Assembly (NCBI RefSeq): GCF_032337115.1
Contig: NZ_JAVXZY010000002.1
Coordinates: 751,852-815,851 of the forward strand
DNA from: Roseateles_C aquae
Lineage (GTDB): Bacteria > Pseudomonadota > Gammaproteobacteria > Burkholderiales > Burkholderiaceae_C
Direction of reading: 5' to 3'
Length of the DNA: 64,000 bases
The notes under the pieces are model-generated. The model saw nothing but the letters and a program-made list of their open reading frames with translations. It did no database searches and was not told the DNA's origin. This document shows positions 34,106-42,122 of this stretch, in pieces. The position numbers and the translations under genes were made by a program. The number at the start of each line of letters is the position of its first letter. The stretch's first letter is position 1.

Positions 34106-34375
34106 ATGGATGCCCAACAAGTCTTCACCTTCGGCCAGCAAGGCCTCTACATGCTGATGCTGGTGGCGGCGCCGGTGCTGATCACCGTGCTGCTGGTCGG
34201 CGTGCTGGTCAGCGTGTTCCAGGCCGCCACACAGATCAATGAGGCCACCTTGTCCTTTGTGCCCAAGGTTGTCGCTGCCGTGCTGGTGCTGGCGCTGACG
34301 GGCCCCTGGATGATGACGACGCTGGTCGAATACATCCAGCGCACGCTGCAGACGATTCCGCAGGTGGTCGGCTGA
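34106..34375 (+). CDS. fliQ: Flagellar export channel protein FliQ
   Basis: FliQ is an 89-residue two-helix channel subunit (LYMLMLVAAPVLITVLLVGVLV; FVPKVVAAVLVLALTGPWMMTTL). The ATG at 34106 is preferred because the longer frame from 34031 would overlap fliP and add a non-FliQ extension. Confidence 0.97.
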   Translation: MDAQQVFTFGQQGLYMLMLVAAPVLITVLLVGVLVSVFQAATQINEATLSFVPKVVAAVLVLALTGPWMMTTLVEYIQRTLQTIPQVVG

Positions 34376-34394
34376 GGCGGCAAAGAGCTCCTGA

Positions 34395-35159
34395 ATGTTC
34401 AGCATCACCGAAGCCCAGCTGATGCAGTGGTTGACGCCGCTGCTGTGGCCATTTGTGCGCACGCTGGCGCTGTTTGCTGGCATGCCGGTGATCAGCCAGC
34501 GGGCCGTGCCAATGCGGGTGCGCGTCGGCTTGTCGTTATTCATCGCCATCGCGGCGCAACCCTCGCTGCCCGAGATCAAGCCGGTGCCGCTCGATGCGCT
34601 GCCCCTGTTGACGCTGCTGATCGCGCAGCAGGTGCTGATCGGTCTGTCCATGGGCTTTGCGGTGCGCGTGGTGTTCGCCGCGCTGGAGTTCGCTGGCGAG
34701 CTGATCGGCCTGCAGATGGGTCTGAATTTCGCTGGCTTCTTTGACCCGGCCACCGGCAGCCAGGGCACCTCGACCTCGCGCTTTTTCGGCAGCATGGTCG
34801 CTTTTCTCTTCATCGCCATTAACGGCCATCTGCTCTTGATCCATGCGCTGGTGCAGAGCTTCAGCGCCTTTCCAGTCGGCGAGGAGCCTTTTCATTTTCT
34901 GCGTGCCGTGCAGCCGCAGACCTGGGGTGCCGAGATCTTCCGCATGGGCCTGTGGATCGCGTTGCCGCTGATCACCATGCTGATGTTCGTCAACCTGGTG
35001 CTGGGCGTGATCTCGCGCGTGGCGCCGCAGATCGGCGTCTTCTCGGTTGGCTTTCCGCTGACCGTGAGCATCGGGCTGATCGGCATGGTGGCCACGCTGC
35101 CACTGATGCAAACGCCCTTCACCGTGGTGCTGGAACGGATGCTGGCCGCCTTCGGCTGA
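34395..35159 (+). CDS. fliR: Flagellar export channel protein FliR
   Basis: FliR completes the FliPQR channel. The 254-residue protein has six membrane helices and the conserved EFAGELIGLQMGLNFAGFFDPATG segment (about 96-120). It is the last gene of the plus-strand flagellar unit; 27 bases later a minus-strand gene ends. Confidence 0.97.
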   Translation: MFSITEAQLMQWLTPLLWPFVRTLALFAGMPVISQRAVPMRVRVGLSLFIAIAAQPSLPEIKPVPLDALPLLTLLIAQQVLIGLSMGFAVRVVFAALEFAGELIGLQMGLNFAGFFDPATGSQGTSTSRFFGSMVAFLFIAINGHLLLIHALVQSFSAFPVGEEPFHFLRAVQPQTWGAEIFRMGLWIALPLITMLMFVNLVLGVISRVAPQIGVFSVGFPLTVSIGLIGMVATLPLMQTPFTVVLERMLAAFG

Positions 35160-35186
35160 ACGCCGCGCAGCGCTACTTCTCGCAGC

Positions 35187-35732
35187 TCAGCGCACCTCGC
35201 GCGCCAGCTTCAGCACCTGCGAGCTGAGCACCAGGCCGCGCCGCTTGGCCTCGGTGTAGTTGATCCTGAACGACAGGCCGTTGGGCTCCAGCACCAGCGC
35301 GATGCTGGCACCGGCACGGAAGGCCTCCGGCGTATCGCCAACCACCAGCACCGGCTCGTCGCCCAGGGCGGCCTGCCAGCGTTGCAGCTCATTGCGATCG
35401 CTGAGCGCCATCACCAGCAGCTGGCACTGCCCCGGCGCGGGCGGCGCCGTCAGCACCTGCAGGCGCGCGCCGATGCCGTCATGCGGCTTCCTGGCAATTG
35501 CACGCAACGACTCCTGCAGCTCGGCATTGCCGGCGATGCAGTAGTTGAATTCCTTCAGCGGCGGCGGCGGCCATTGGGTGAACTGGGCGAAGCGGTAGAT
35601 GAAGGCGGCCTTGAGCTGTGACTCGTCCTGCAACGGTGCGGCATGCGCAAGCCCCAGGCTGAGCACAGCTGGCAGACAGAGCCGCGGCACGCCCTTCAGT
35701 CGACGCGTCGGCCATGACAGGCCGACGCTCAT
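35187..35732 (-). CDS. YfiR-family periplasmic regulator (DUF4154)
   Basis: YfiR-type proteins are periplasmic repressors of a membrane diguanylate cyclase. The 181-residue protein has a signal peptide (about 1-33, ending AHA-AP) and the YfiR core: LKAAFIYRFAQFTQWP, then CQLLVMALSDRNELQRW, VVGDTPEAFRAGASIALVLEPNGLSFRINYTEAKRRGLVLSSQVLKLAREVR (about residues 130-181). Two Cys (near 78 and 113) could form the disulfide of YfiR. The ATG overlaps the stop codon of the TonB receptor gene. The diguanylate cyclase two genes upstream is the likely target. Confidence 0.9.
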   Translation of the reverse strand: MSVGLSWPTRRLKGVPRLCLPAVLSLGLAHAAPLQDESQLKAAFIYRFAQFTQWPPPPLKEFNYCIAGNAELQESLRAIARKPHDGIGARLQVLTAPPAPGQCQLLVMALSDRNELQRWQAALGDEPVLVVGDTPEAFRAGASIALVLEPNGLSFRINYTEAKRRGLVLSSQVLKLAREVR

Positions 35733-37699
35733 GAGCCGAACCTCCGCGACAGGCTGAGCCGCAGTTGCCGCCACTCCTGGGCCATCGGTGGCGAGGCCAA
35801 ATCGGTGTGGTCGGCGCACAGCGTGTCGCTCGCGTTGTGCAGCCCCAGCCCCAACTCGGTCCATCGATCAAACTGCCAGCTCAAATGAACGTTATGTATC
35901 GTGCAACCTGGCAAGCTGTGCTCCACCGTCAGGCGCCGGCTCTGCGCCAGCAGCTGCCAGCCCAGATAGAGCTTGTCCTCCCAGAGCGGGTAGCTGAGGT
36001 GCAACTTCAACAGCTTGGCCGGCGAGTTGTTGAGCGCCTTGTGCGCACTGTCACGTGTTCGTTGCACTGAGAGTGCTGCGGCCAGACGGGCGCCACCCTT
36101 CCAGCGTTGCTCCAGCCCGAGGTCCACACCCTGGCTGTGGATGGGCCCGTCATTTTGGTAGAGCGGCGTGTCGTTGCCGGCCGAGATCAGGTCGATCAGA
36201 TGGGAATGGAAATATGACGCTCGGTACTGCAATTGCGCGTTCGCACGATGCTCCCATGACAGCTCAAAAGAGCGCACCCGTTCGGGCCGCGGTGTTTCGC
36301 CCTCCAGCGAATAGTTGGTGGCGAATTCATTCAGATTCGCGGCCCGAAACGCGGATCCATAGCTCGCGCGCAGATTGGCATCCGCGCCGATGCGCCAGAC
36401 CAGAGCCAGACGCGGGTTCACACTGCGCTCGATCGCCCGGTCATCCAGATCACGGCGCAGTCCAGCGACCAGCAGCGCGTTGGCACTGATCTTCCATTCG
36501 TCCTGAATGTAAAGCCCGCTGCGACCGACACGGCCACCAAAGGCCTGAATCACCTCGCCGTTGACACTGCCACTGATCGATTCGTCGAAGTCCAGCTGGC
36601 GTTCGATGCCGAACAGCAGATAGTGATTGGCAAAATGGGAATTGCCTAGACGCAGATCGAAATGCGCCCACCTGGCGCGGGCCTGGTCCATATAGGTTGA
36701 AAGGCTGCCATCGTCCGCGAAGAAAGGATGACGCCCGTAGCTGATCGATCGCTGCAGCGAGCCATCGACGCTGAGATCCCACTCGGGTCCAAGCGAGGTC
36801 TCATAGCCGAGCGAGCCAAAGGCATTGCGATAGACGCTGACAAACTGCCCGAGCTGAAGTGGCTCATAGGCGAGCGGCGATGGCAGCCCGCGTTGCCGCT
36901 CCGCTATCCCGGCACGCAAGGACCAGCCACCGACAGACGCGCTGACAACGAGCCGCTTGGCCCGGTCCCAGTTGAAGCTGCGCAGCAGTCCGTCGAACTC
37001 AGCCGGCACCGGGCGCCCGTATTCAAGCCTCGCCCTGTCCATGAGCGAAGCCGACAGCCAGGCTTCCCCCCCCTGTTCGAAGCGCTGGCCAATGCTGAGC
37101 TGGGCCTCGCTACCACGCATGGAATCGGCCGACAGTCGGGCCTGCACACCAGCCAGCTTGTCTGCCCGCTTGGTGATGATGTTGATGACGCCCAGGAAGG
37201 CATTGTTGCCATACAGCGCCGAACCGGGCCCCGGCGTGAACTCGACTCTCTCGATCAGATCCACCGGCAAGAAGAACTCAGGCCCGACCAAGGCCGCGTC
37301 GGTCGCCGCGTCATTGGTGCGCACACCATCAATCAGCAGCAGGAGGCGGGAGTTGTAATCGCCAGGGCGGCCCAAGCCTCGCGCGCCGATGTAGCTGAAG
37401 TTGCGATTCGTGGTGATGTAGATGCCTGGCAGGCTGCGCAGTACATCGGTGATGCTGCGCATGCCAAAGCGGCGGATGTCCTCGTCGGTCATCACATAGG
37501 TGAGTGCCGGCGCCTGCTCGGCACTCTGAGCAAAGCGTGACGCCGTCGACACCTGAACGCCGCGCGGCGTCTGGCTCAGGCCTTGCTTGAGCAGTTCCTC
37601 GAGCTGCAGATCCTCATCCAGCGCCTCAGCAGCCGGCGCCGGCGTCACTGCCAGCAGCGCCAGCAAGACAACAAGCAGGCGCTCAGGCAGCCGACGCAT
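35729..37699 (-). CDS. TonB-dependent outer-membrane receptor
   Basis: A 656-residue outer-membrane receptor. After a signal peptide (about residues 1-24) it has the N-terminal plug (TYVMTDEDIRRFGMRSITDVLRSLPGIYITTNRNFSYIGARGLGRP, residues about 65-115; GSALYGNNAFLGVINIITKRA) and a beta-barrel with the terminal aromatic residue (SLSRRFGS). The substrate is unknown. It overlaps the cyclase gene by 17 bases on one side and the yfiR-like gene by ATGA on the other, so all three are probably one operon: cyclase, receptor, YfiR. That grouping suggests the receptor senses a signal for c-di-GMP output rather than simply taking up nutrient. Confidence 0.9.
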   Translation of the reverse strand: MRRLPERLLVVLLALLAVTPAPAAEALDEDLQLEELLKQGLSQTPRGVQVSTASRFAQSAEQAPALTYVMTDEDIRRFGMRSITDVLRSLPGIYITTNRNFSYIGARGLGRPGDYNSRLLLLIDGVRTNDAATDAALVGPEFFLPVDLIERVEFTPGPGSALYGNNAFLGVINIITKRADKLAGVQARLSADSMRGSEAQLSIGQRFEQGGEAWLSASLMDRARLEYGRPVPAEFDGLLRSFNWDRAKRLVVSASVGGWSLRAGIAERQRGLPSPLAYEPLQLGQFVSVYRNAFGSLGYETSLGPEWDLSVDGSLQRSISYGRHPFFADDGSLSTYMDQARARWAHFDLRLGNSHFANHYLLFGIERQLDFDESISGSVNGEVIQAFGGRVGRSGLYIQDEWKISANALLVAGLRRDLDDRAIERSVNPRLALVWRIGADANLRASYGSAFRAANLNEFATNYSLEGETPRPERVRSFELSWEHRANAQLQYRASYFHSHLIDLISAGNDTPLYQNDGPIHSQGVDLGLEQRWKGGARLAAALSVQRTRDSAHKALNNSPAKLLKLHLSYPLWEDKLYLGWQLLAQSRRLTVEHSLPGCTIHNVHLSWQFDRWTELGLGLHNASDTLCADHTDLASPPMAQEWRQLRLSLSRRFGS

Positions 37700-38999
37700 C
37701 ACAGGCCCTGCGATAGGTGTTCTTGCCGGCTCGCTTGGCCGCATACATCGCGGTGTCGGCGCGCGCCAACAGCTGGGCCGCGTCACTGGCGTCAAGCGGG
37801 CAGAAGGCCAAGCCGACCGTTGCCCCGACCGGCATCACGCGACCATCCACCAACAAGGGCTCGCGCACCGCCGCAATCAAGCGCCCGGCCAGTTGCTCGG
37901 CGGCCGCCTGATCGCTCAGCGCCGGCAGCATCAAGGCGAACTCGTCGCCGCCCAGTCGGCACAGCACATCGGAGCTGCGCAGCGCGCGTGACATGCGCCG
38001 CGAGACTTCACGCAGCACCTCATCGCCGGCGTCGTGGCCATAGCTGTCGTTGACGGTCTTGAAATTGTCGAGGTCGATGAACATCAGTGCCATCAGTTCG
38101 GAGTGCTCGACACTATGCGCGACCCGGCGCTGCAGCTCAGCCTGAAAAAACAGCCGGTTCGGCAGCTTTGTCAGGCTATCTTCATTGGCGAGCTGCTGCA
38201 TCTGCTGGCCGACCAACTGCTCCTTGCGCAGCTGCTGGCTCAAATCCGCCTGCCAGACCTCGGCGCGGCTGAGCATTTGATTGAAGCGCTCGCCCAATCG
38301 CCCCACCTCGTCCAGCCGCTCGATGCGGGCACGGCGGCTGTAGTCCTGATCTCTGGTGACCTGCTCGGCCAATTCGGCCAGATCGACCAAGGGCCGCAGG
38401 GCCGCACGCTGCACCATTCGCAGCACCCAGGAAGCCAGGGCAATGGCCAAGACCACCAGCACCGTGGCCAGCAGCGTCATCTGCCACACCGTCTGCAGCA
38501 GGCTCTGCAGGCTCTCCCGCATGCGCAGCGTGCCCACGACCTCCCCTTTAAGCTTGATCGGCGCCCAGACGTCAAACTCATTGCCGCGTATCTGGCTCTG
38601 CGTACCCAGCGTGGCGACCACAGCAGGTGACACCGCCAGTTGCAGCGGCCTTTTCTCATCGCTGCTCCAATGGGCAAACAACTGGCCCGATGCGCTGAGC
38701 ACCTGGAGCTCCAGCAGATCGCTTCGGCGCGAAAAGGCCTGCACCTCGTTCAGGGCCGCGTCCCGGTCTTCGAATGCAAGCATGGGCGCCAAACTGTTGC
38801 CCAACAGGCCAGCGCTGAGTTCAGCCGCCTGGACCTGGCGGTCACGTGCGGCATACCAAGAGCTGGTGCCGATCAGCACAAAGCAGATCAACAGCGTCAG
38901 GCTGAGCACCAGCAAGTTCAGCCGCGTCAAGCGGGTAACCAGCGAACGAGAACGCCGCAACGGCAGCGGAGCCGCTCGGCGGGTGGAATCTTTGGACAT
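37683..38999 (-). CDS. Membrane diguanylate cyclase (CHASE8-HAMP-GGDEF)
   Basis: The 438-residue protein makes c-di-GMP at the inner membrane. It has two membrane helices (about 25-47 and 155-180) around a periplasmic CHASE8-like domain (APMLAFEDRDAALNEV, LQVLSASGQLFAHW), then HAMP, a coiled coil and a GGDEF domain. The active site is intact (LGGDEF) and an inhibitory I-site RSSD lies five residues before it. This is the YfiN/TpbB layout. It is the first gene of a three-gene operon with the TonB receptor and YfiR. The start is uncertain: Met codons at 38999, 39017 and 39023 all lack a clear ribosome-binding site; the shortest is given. Confidence 0.9.
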   Translation of the reverse strand: MSKDSTRRAAPLPLRRSRSLVTRLTRLNLLVLSLTLLICFVLIGTSSWYAARDRQVQAAELSAGLLGNSLAPMLAFEDRDAALNEVQAFSRRSDLLELQVLSASGQLFAHWSSDEKRPLQLAVSPAVVATLGTQSQIRGNEFDVWAPIKLKGEVVGTLRMRESLQSLLQTVWQMTLLATVLVVLAIALASWVLRMVQRAALRPLVDLAELAEQVTRDQDYSRRARIERLDEVGRLGERFNQMLSRAEVWQADLSQQLRKEQLVGQQMQQLANEDSLTKLPNRLFFQAELQRRVAHSVEHSELMALMFIDLDNFKTVNDSYGHDAGDEVLREVSRRMSRALRSSDVLCRLGGDEFALMLPALSDQAAAEQLAGRLIAAVREPLLVDGRVMPVGATVGLAFCPLDASDAAQLLARADTAMYAAKRAGKNTYRRACDASAA

Positions 39000-39114
39000 G
39001 GGGGTGGACCCGGGCATGCTCATGAGTCGCGTGGGCGTGCTGATGGCACCAAACGCACTTCTACCATGCCCGGCACAGCTGCGCACATGGGATATGCAGT
39101 GCCGGCGCCTTGCC

Positions 39115-39762
39115 TCAGCTCTGCACCAGGCCGTTGCGAATGGCGTAGACGGTCAGTTCGGAGTTGTTGGCCAGGCCCAGCTTCTCCAACACGCGCGCCC
39201 GGTAGACGCTGACCGTCTTGGGGCTCAGCGTCAGCTCCTCGGCAATGTCCGAGAGCCGCTTGCCCGAGGCAATCATCACCAGGGTCTGCAGTTCGCGATC
39301 CGAGAGCTTCTGGTGCGCCTGCTCGGTCACCGGAGCAGTCAGGCTCTCAACCAGCATCTGCGCAATTTCAGGCGTCACGTACTTGCGCCCCTGTGCCACG
39401 GTGCGTACAGCCTGCACCAGTAGCTGCGGGTCGCCCCCCTTGTTGACATAGCCATAGGCCCCAGCCCGCAGCGCGCGGATCGCATACTGGTCTTCCGGGT
39501 ACATAGAAACGATGAGCACGCGCAGATGGCTGCCCTCGTCCTTCAACACATGCAGCACATCCAGACCGCTGCGCCCTGGCATATTGATGTCCAGCACCAG
39601 CACATCGCATTCCTGCTCAGGCCCGAGCGTGCGCAGCAGGCTGCGCAGCTCGCCGTAATCGCCTGCCTCGCCCATCACCTGGATGTCAGCGGCATCGGCC
39701 AGCGTGTCCCGGATGCCCCGCCGAATCAGCGCATGGTCATCACACAAAATCACTTTAATCAT
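39115..39762 (-). CDS. NarL/FixJ-type response regulator
   Basis: A 215-residue transcription regulator with an N-terminal receiver (acidic pair D8-D9, phosphoacceptor D58 in VLDINMP, VNKGG with the conserved Lys) and a C-terminal LuxR-type helix-turn-helix (LSDRELQTLVMIASGKRLSDIAEELTLSPKTVSVYRARVLEKLGL, about residues 150-195). Its start overlaps the stop of the kinase gene (ATGA), so the two form a cognate pair. Target genes are unknown. Confidence 0.95.
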   Translation of the reverse strand: MIKVILCDDHALIRRGIRDTLADAADIQVMGEAGDYGELRSLLRTLGPEQECDVLVLDINMPGRSGLDVLHVLKDEGSHLRVLIVSMYPEDQYAIRALRAGAYGYVNKGGDPQLLVQAVRTVAQGRKYVTPEIAQMLVESLTAPVTEQAHQKLSDRELQTLVMIASGKRLSDIAEELTLSPKTVSVYRARVLEKLGLANNSELTVYAIRNGLVQS

Positions 39763-40904
39763 GCACTGCCCCAGGCGGACGGATCGTGTTCTTCGGTATG
39801 GCTGTGGTCATCACCAAACTGTGCTGCGGCCTCGGCTTGCAAGGGCACCGACAGGATCAGGCTGGTGCCCCGCGAGCTGCTGCTCAAGTCCACCCAGCCG
39901 CCGACCGTGGCGGCCCGCTCGTGCAGGCCGCGAATGCCAAAGCTGCGTGCCTTGGCCAGGTCGCCCGGCGCAATGCCCTGGCCGTTGTCGCTCACCTCCA
40001 GCGTCAGCACGCCCGAGTCAACGCTCAGCTCGATGTTCACCTTGCTGGCATTGGCGTGCTTGCTGATATTGGTCAGCGCCTCCTGCGCCGTGCGGTAGGC
40101 CACCAGCGGCACCCCGGGGGGCAGCTGGATCTGCTCGTGGCTGGTGCGCGTGGTCGTCAGGATGCCGGTGCGCCGCTCGAAGCGGTTCGCCATCCACTGG
40201 ACAGCTGCCACCAGGCCCTGCTCGAGAATGGCGGGGCGCAGGTTGTGCATGATGCGCTGGCTGGCTTCGATTGCGTAGCTGACCGTCTCCAGCGCCGAGT
40301 TCACGCGCTGCTGCACCGCTGCATCCTTGGCATGACGGGCAATCCAGGCCAAGTCAAATTTCAGCGCCGTCAGCGAGCCCCCAACATCATCGTGGATCTC
40401 ACGCGCGATCGCGGCACGCTCCATCTCGACACTGGTCTGCAGATGGCCGGCCAGTTCATGCAAACGCTGCTTGCTCTTGAGCAGTTCGGCATCGGCAGCC
40501 ACCCGGGCCCGCTCCGACTCACAGGCCTCAATCGCATGCAGCAAGGCCGGTGCCAGGCGGGCCAAGTTGTTCTTCAGCAGATAGTCGGACGCGCCGGTAC
40601 GCATGGCCGCCACTGCGGTGTCCTCGCCGATCTCGCCAGACACCAGCACAAAAGGCATCAGGTATTGGCGTTGGCGCAACATGTCGAGCACCAACAAGCC
40701 CGAAAAGCCGGGCAGGTTGTAGTCCGAAATGATGGCGTCCCAGGGCTGACGCAGCGCCGATTCCAACTCCAGCAGCGAATCGACCCGCTGCACCTCGATG
40801 CTCAGACCGGCGCGTCGCAGCTGCGCCACGATCAGCTGATGGTCCAGTTCGGAATCTTCTATGTGCAGGATGCGCAGATGGCGCTCGGCGGTGGGCGTCG
40901 ACAT
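39759..40904 (-). CDS. REC-HisKA_3 sensor kinase
   Basis: A 381-residue soluble kinase. It starts with a receiver domain (LHIEDSELDHQLI, D61 in ISDYNLPG) followed by a coiled coil, a HisKA_3 dimerisation domain with the phosphorylated His in AREIHDDVGGSLTALK, and a HATPase (SDNGQGIAPGDL, FGIRGLHERAATVGG). No membrane helix. NarL-type kinases usually have a membrane sensor; here the receiver takes that place, so it is likely driven by an upstream phosphorelay. The ATG at 40904 is preferred to 40979. Confidence 0.93.
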   Translation of the reverse strand: MSTPTAERHLRILHIEDSELDHQLIVAQLRRAGLSIEVQRVDSLLELESALRQPWDAIISDYNLPGFSGLLVLDMLRQRQYLMPFVLVSGEIGEDTAVAAMRTGASDYLLKNNLARLAPALLHAIEACESERARVAADAELLKSKQRLHELAGHLQTSVEMERAAIAREIHDDVGGSLTALKFDLAWIARHAKDAAVQQRVNSALETVSYAIEASQRIMHNLRPAILEQGLVAAVQWMANRFERRTGILTTTRTSHEQIQLPPGVPLVAYRTAQEALTNISKHANASKVNIELSVDSGVLTLEVSDNGQGIAPGDLAKARSFGIRGLHERAATVGGWVDLSSSSRGTSLILSVPLQAEAAAQFGDDHSHTEEHDPSAWGSA

Positions 40905-41219
40905 GGGCGCGAGTATGCCAAGTTTGCAGACCGCTTCCGGGCTGGCAGCTCGGCTTTCGCAGCCTATCGCTTCGAGCATTTCGTCGCGTTCGCGCGACTT
41001 GCAAAAGCAGGCATCAAGGGTTTACCCTGATCTTGAAGCGAGAACTATTGGTCGAAGCCCAGAAATAGCCCGGCTTTAATTGATAAGTCCTGTCGACACG
41101 CGGCCTGGAAATGCCGAAGATGCCACACATGACTGAGTCGTCAATGACTGCGCAAAGGCAGGGCTGGCGGCAATCGCTCATACGGCGTTTGAAGCTGAAA
41201 CAACTACCGTGGAGCCACG
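40905..41219. other. Divergent intergenic region between kinase and CheZ-like gene
   Basis: This 315-base region separates the minus-strand kinase from the plus-strand chemotaxis cluster. I see no gene. An imperfect palindrome around ATCAAGGGTTTACCCTGAT (about 41011-41029) may be a regulator site. No sigma-28 match is found before the CheZ-like gene. Confidence 0.55.
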
Positions 41220-41684
41220 ATGCTGATGAATGAAACGCCAGTCCCACCAGACTCAGGGGTGATTCCCCTTTTGGCGGCGGCTGAGCTCCAGGATCACCTG
41301 ATGACGGTGACCAACGACCTGGAGCGCTTGCAGCGCTTGCTGGACGATGCCGGAGAAGCGCTTTCAGCGCACTTCTACAGCGCCTCCAGCCAGGTGCAGC
41401 ACCTGCTGCGTCAAAGTGTTGAGCAAGCCCCCGAGACCGATAACAGCGCGCTGCACAAGGTGATGGAAGACATTGCCGGCGCCATCACGGCCCTGCAATT
41501 CCAGGACATGGCCACGCAGCTGATTGCGCACACCAGCCAGCGCCTGCGCAATTGCGCTGACCAGCTGGCTCGCGATACCTTTGGCGACGACGAGGAAGGC
41601 GAAGCCATCGTCGAAATCGCGCCGCTGCGCCCCAATCCCGTGACGCAGGACGAAATGGACGCAGGGTCCATAGAACTGTTCTAA
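41220..41684 (+). CDS. Small CheZ-like protein (putative CheY-P phosphatase)
   Basis: A 154-residue helical protein with the catalytic motif of CheZ: ALQFQDMATQLI puts D96 and Q100 in the same DxxxQ arrangement as D141 and Q145 of the CheZ gene at 8969. The region before it is long helix (QDHLMTVTNDLERLQRLLDDAGEAL) and the C-terminus DEMDAGSIELF ends in an acidic-hydrophobic tail like the CheY-binding tail of CheZ. It lacks the length (211) of CheZ, so part of the four-helix hairpin is shorter. It sits just before the second cheY and cheA. GGAG lies 5 bases before the first ATG. Phosphatase activity is inferred from these motifs; the family may otherwise be an uncharacterised chemotaxis protein. 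Confidence 0.7.
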   Translation: MLMNETPVPPDSGVIPLLAAAELQDHLMTVTNDLERLQRLLDDAGEALSAHFYSASSQVQHLLRQSVEQAPETDNSALHKVMEDIAGAITALQFQDMATQLIAHTSQRLRNCADQLARDTFGDDEEGEAIVEIAPLRPNPVTQDEMDAGSIELF

Positions 41685-41708
41685 AGATTTTCAAGAATCA
41701 ACCGATAC
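41682..41708 (+). promoter_or_regulatory. Sigma-28 promoter of cheY2-cheA, overlapping a stop codon
   Basis: TAAAGATT, 11-base spacer, ACCGATAC. The first TAA of the -35 is the stop codon of the CheZ-like gene. The predicted start is about 20 bases before the cheY2 ATG, the same layout as for cheY1. Confidence 0.75.
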
Positions 41709-41733
41709 CAGCTTGTTATCCGGAGAGAAAGCG

Positions 41734-42096
41734 ATGCATTCAATTCTTGCTGTGGACGATTCGGCCTCGATGCGCCAAATGGTCTCCTTCACCCTCAAGA
41801 ACGCTGGGTTCAACGTGGTTGAGGCCGTGGATGGGCAGGACGCCTGGGAAAAGTCGGCGACCCGCGATTTCGATCTGGTGCTGACCGACCAGAACATGCC
41901 GCGCATGGACGGGATCAGCCTGACCAAGAAACTGCGCGACAACCCCAAGTTCAAGACCACTCCCATCTTGATTCTGACGACCGAATCCAGCGACCAGATG
42001 AAGCAGGCCGGCCGTGCAGCCGGCGCGACCGGCTGGCTGGTCAAGCCCTTCGATCCAGCCAAGCTGATCGAGGTTATCGGCAAAGTCATTCGCTAA
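41734..42096 (+). CDS. Chemotaxis response regulator CheY (copy 2)
   Basis: A 120-residue single receiver with D8-D9, phosphoacceptor D52 (LTDQNMP), Thr (LTTESS) and Lys (VKPFDP). GGAGAG lies 7 bases before the ATG at 41734; a longer frame from 41713 has no such site. It is read with cheA, so CheA should phosphorylate it, but it differs from copy 1 around the switch surface and may be a phosphate sink or motor ligand. Confidence 0.94.
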   Translation: MHSILAVDDSASMRQMVSFTLKNAGFNVVEAVDGQDAWEKSATRDFDLVLTDQNMPRMDGISLTKKLRDNPKFKTTPILILTTESSDQMKQAGRAAGATGWLVKPFDPAKLIEVIGKVIR

Positions 42097-42122
42097 GCGG
42101 CACCTCAAGCCAGGAGCAAAGC

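Noticed and set aside
41437..41444. ACCGATAA inside the CheZ-like gene.
   Set aside because: The upstream sequence at the right spacing (about TGTTGAGC) does not match a -35, and no gene starts just downstream.
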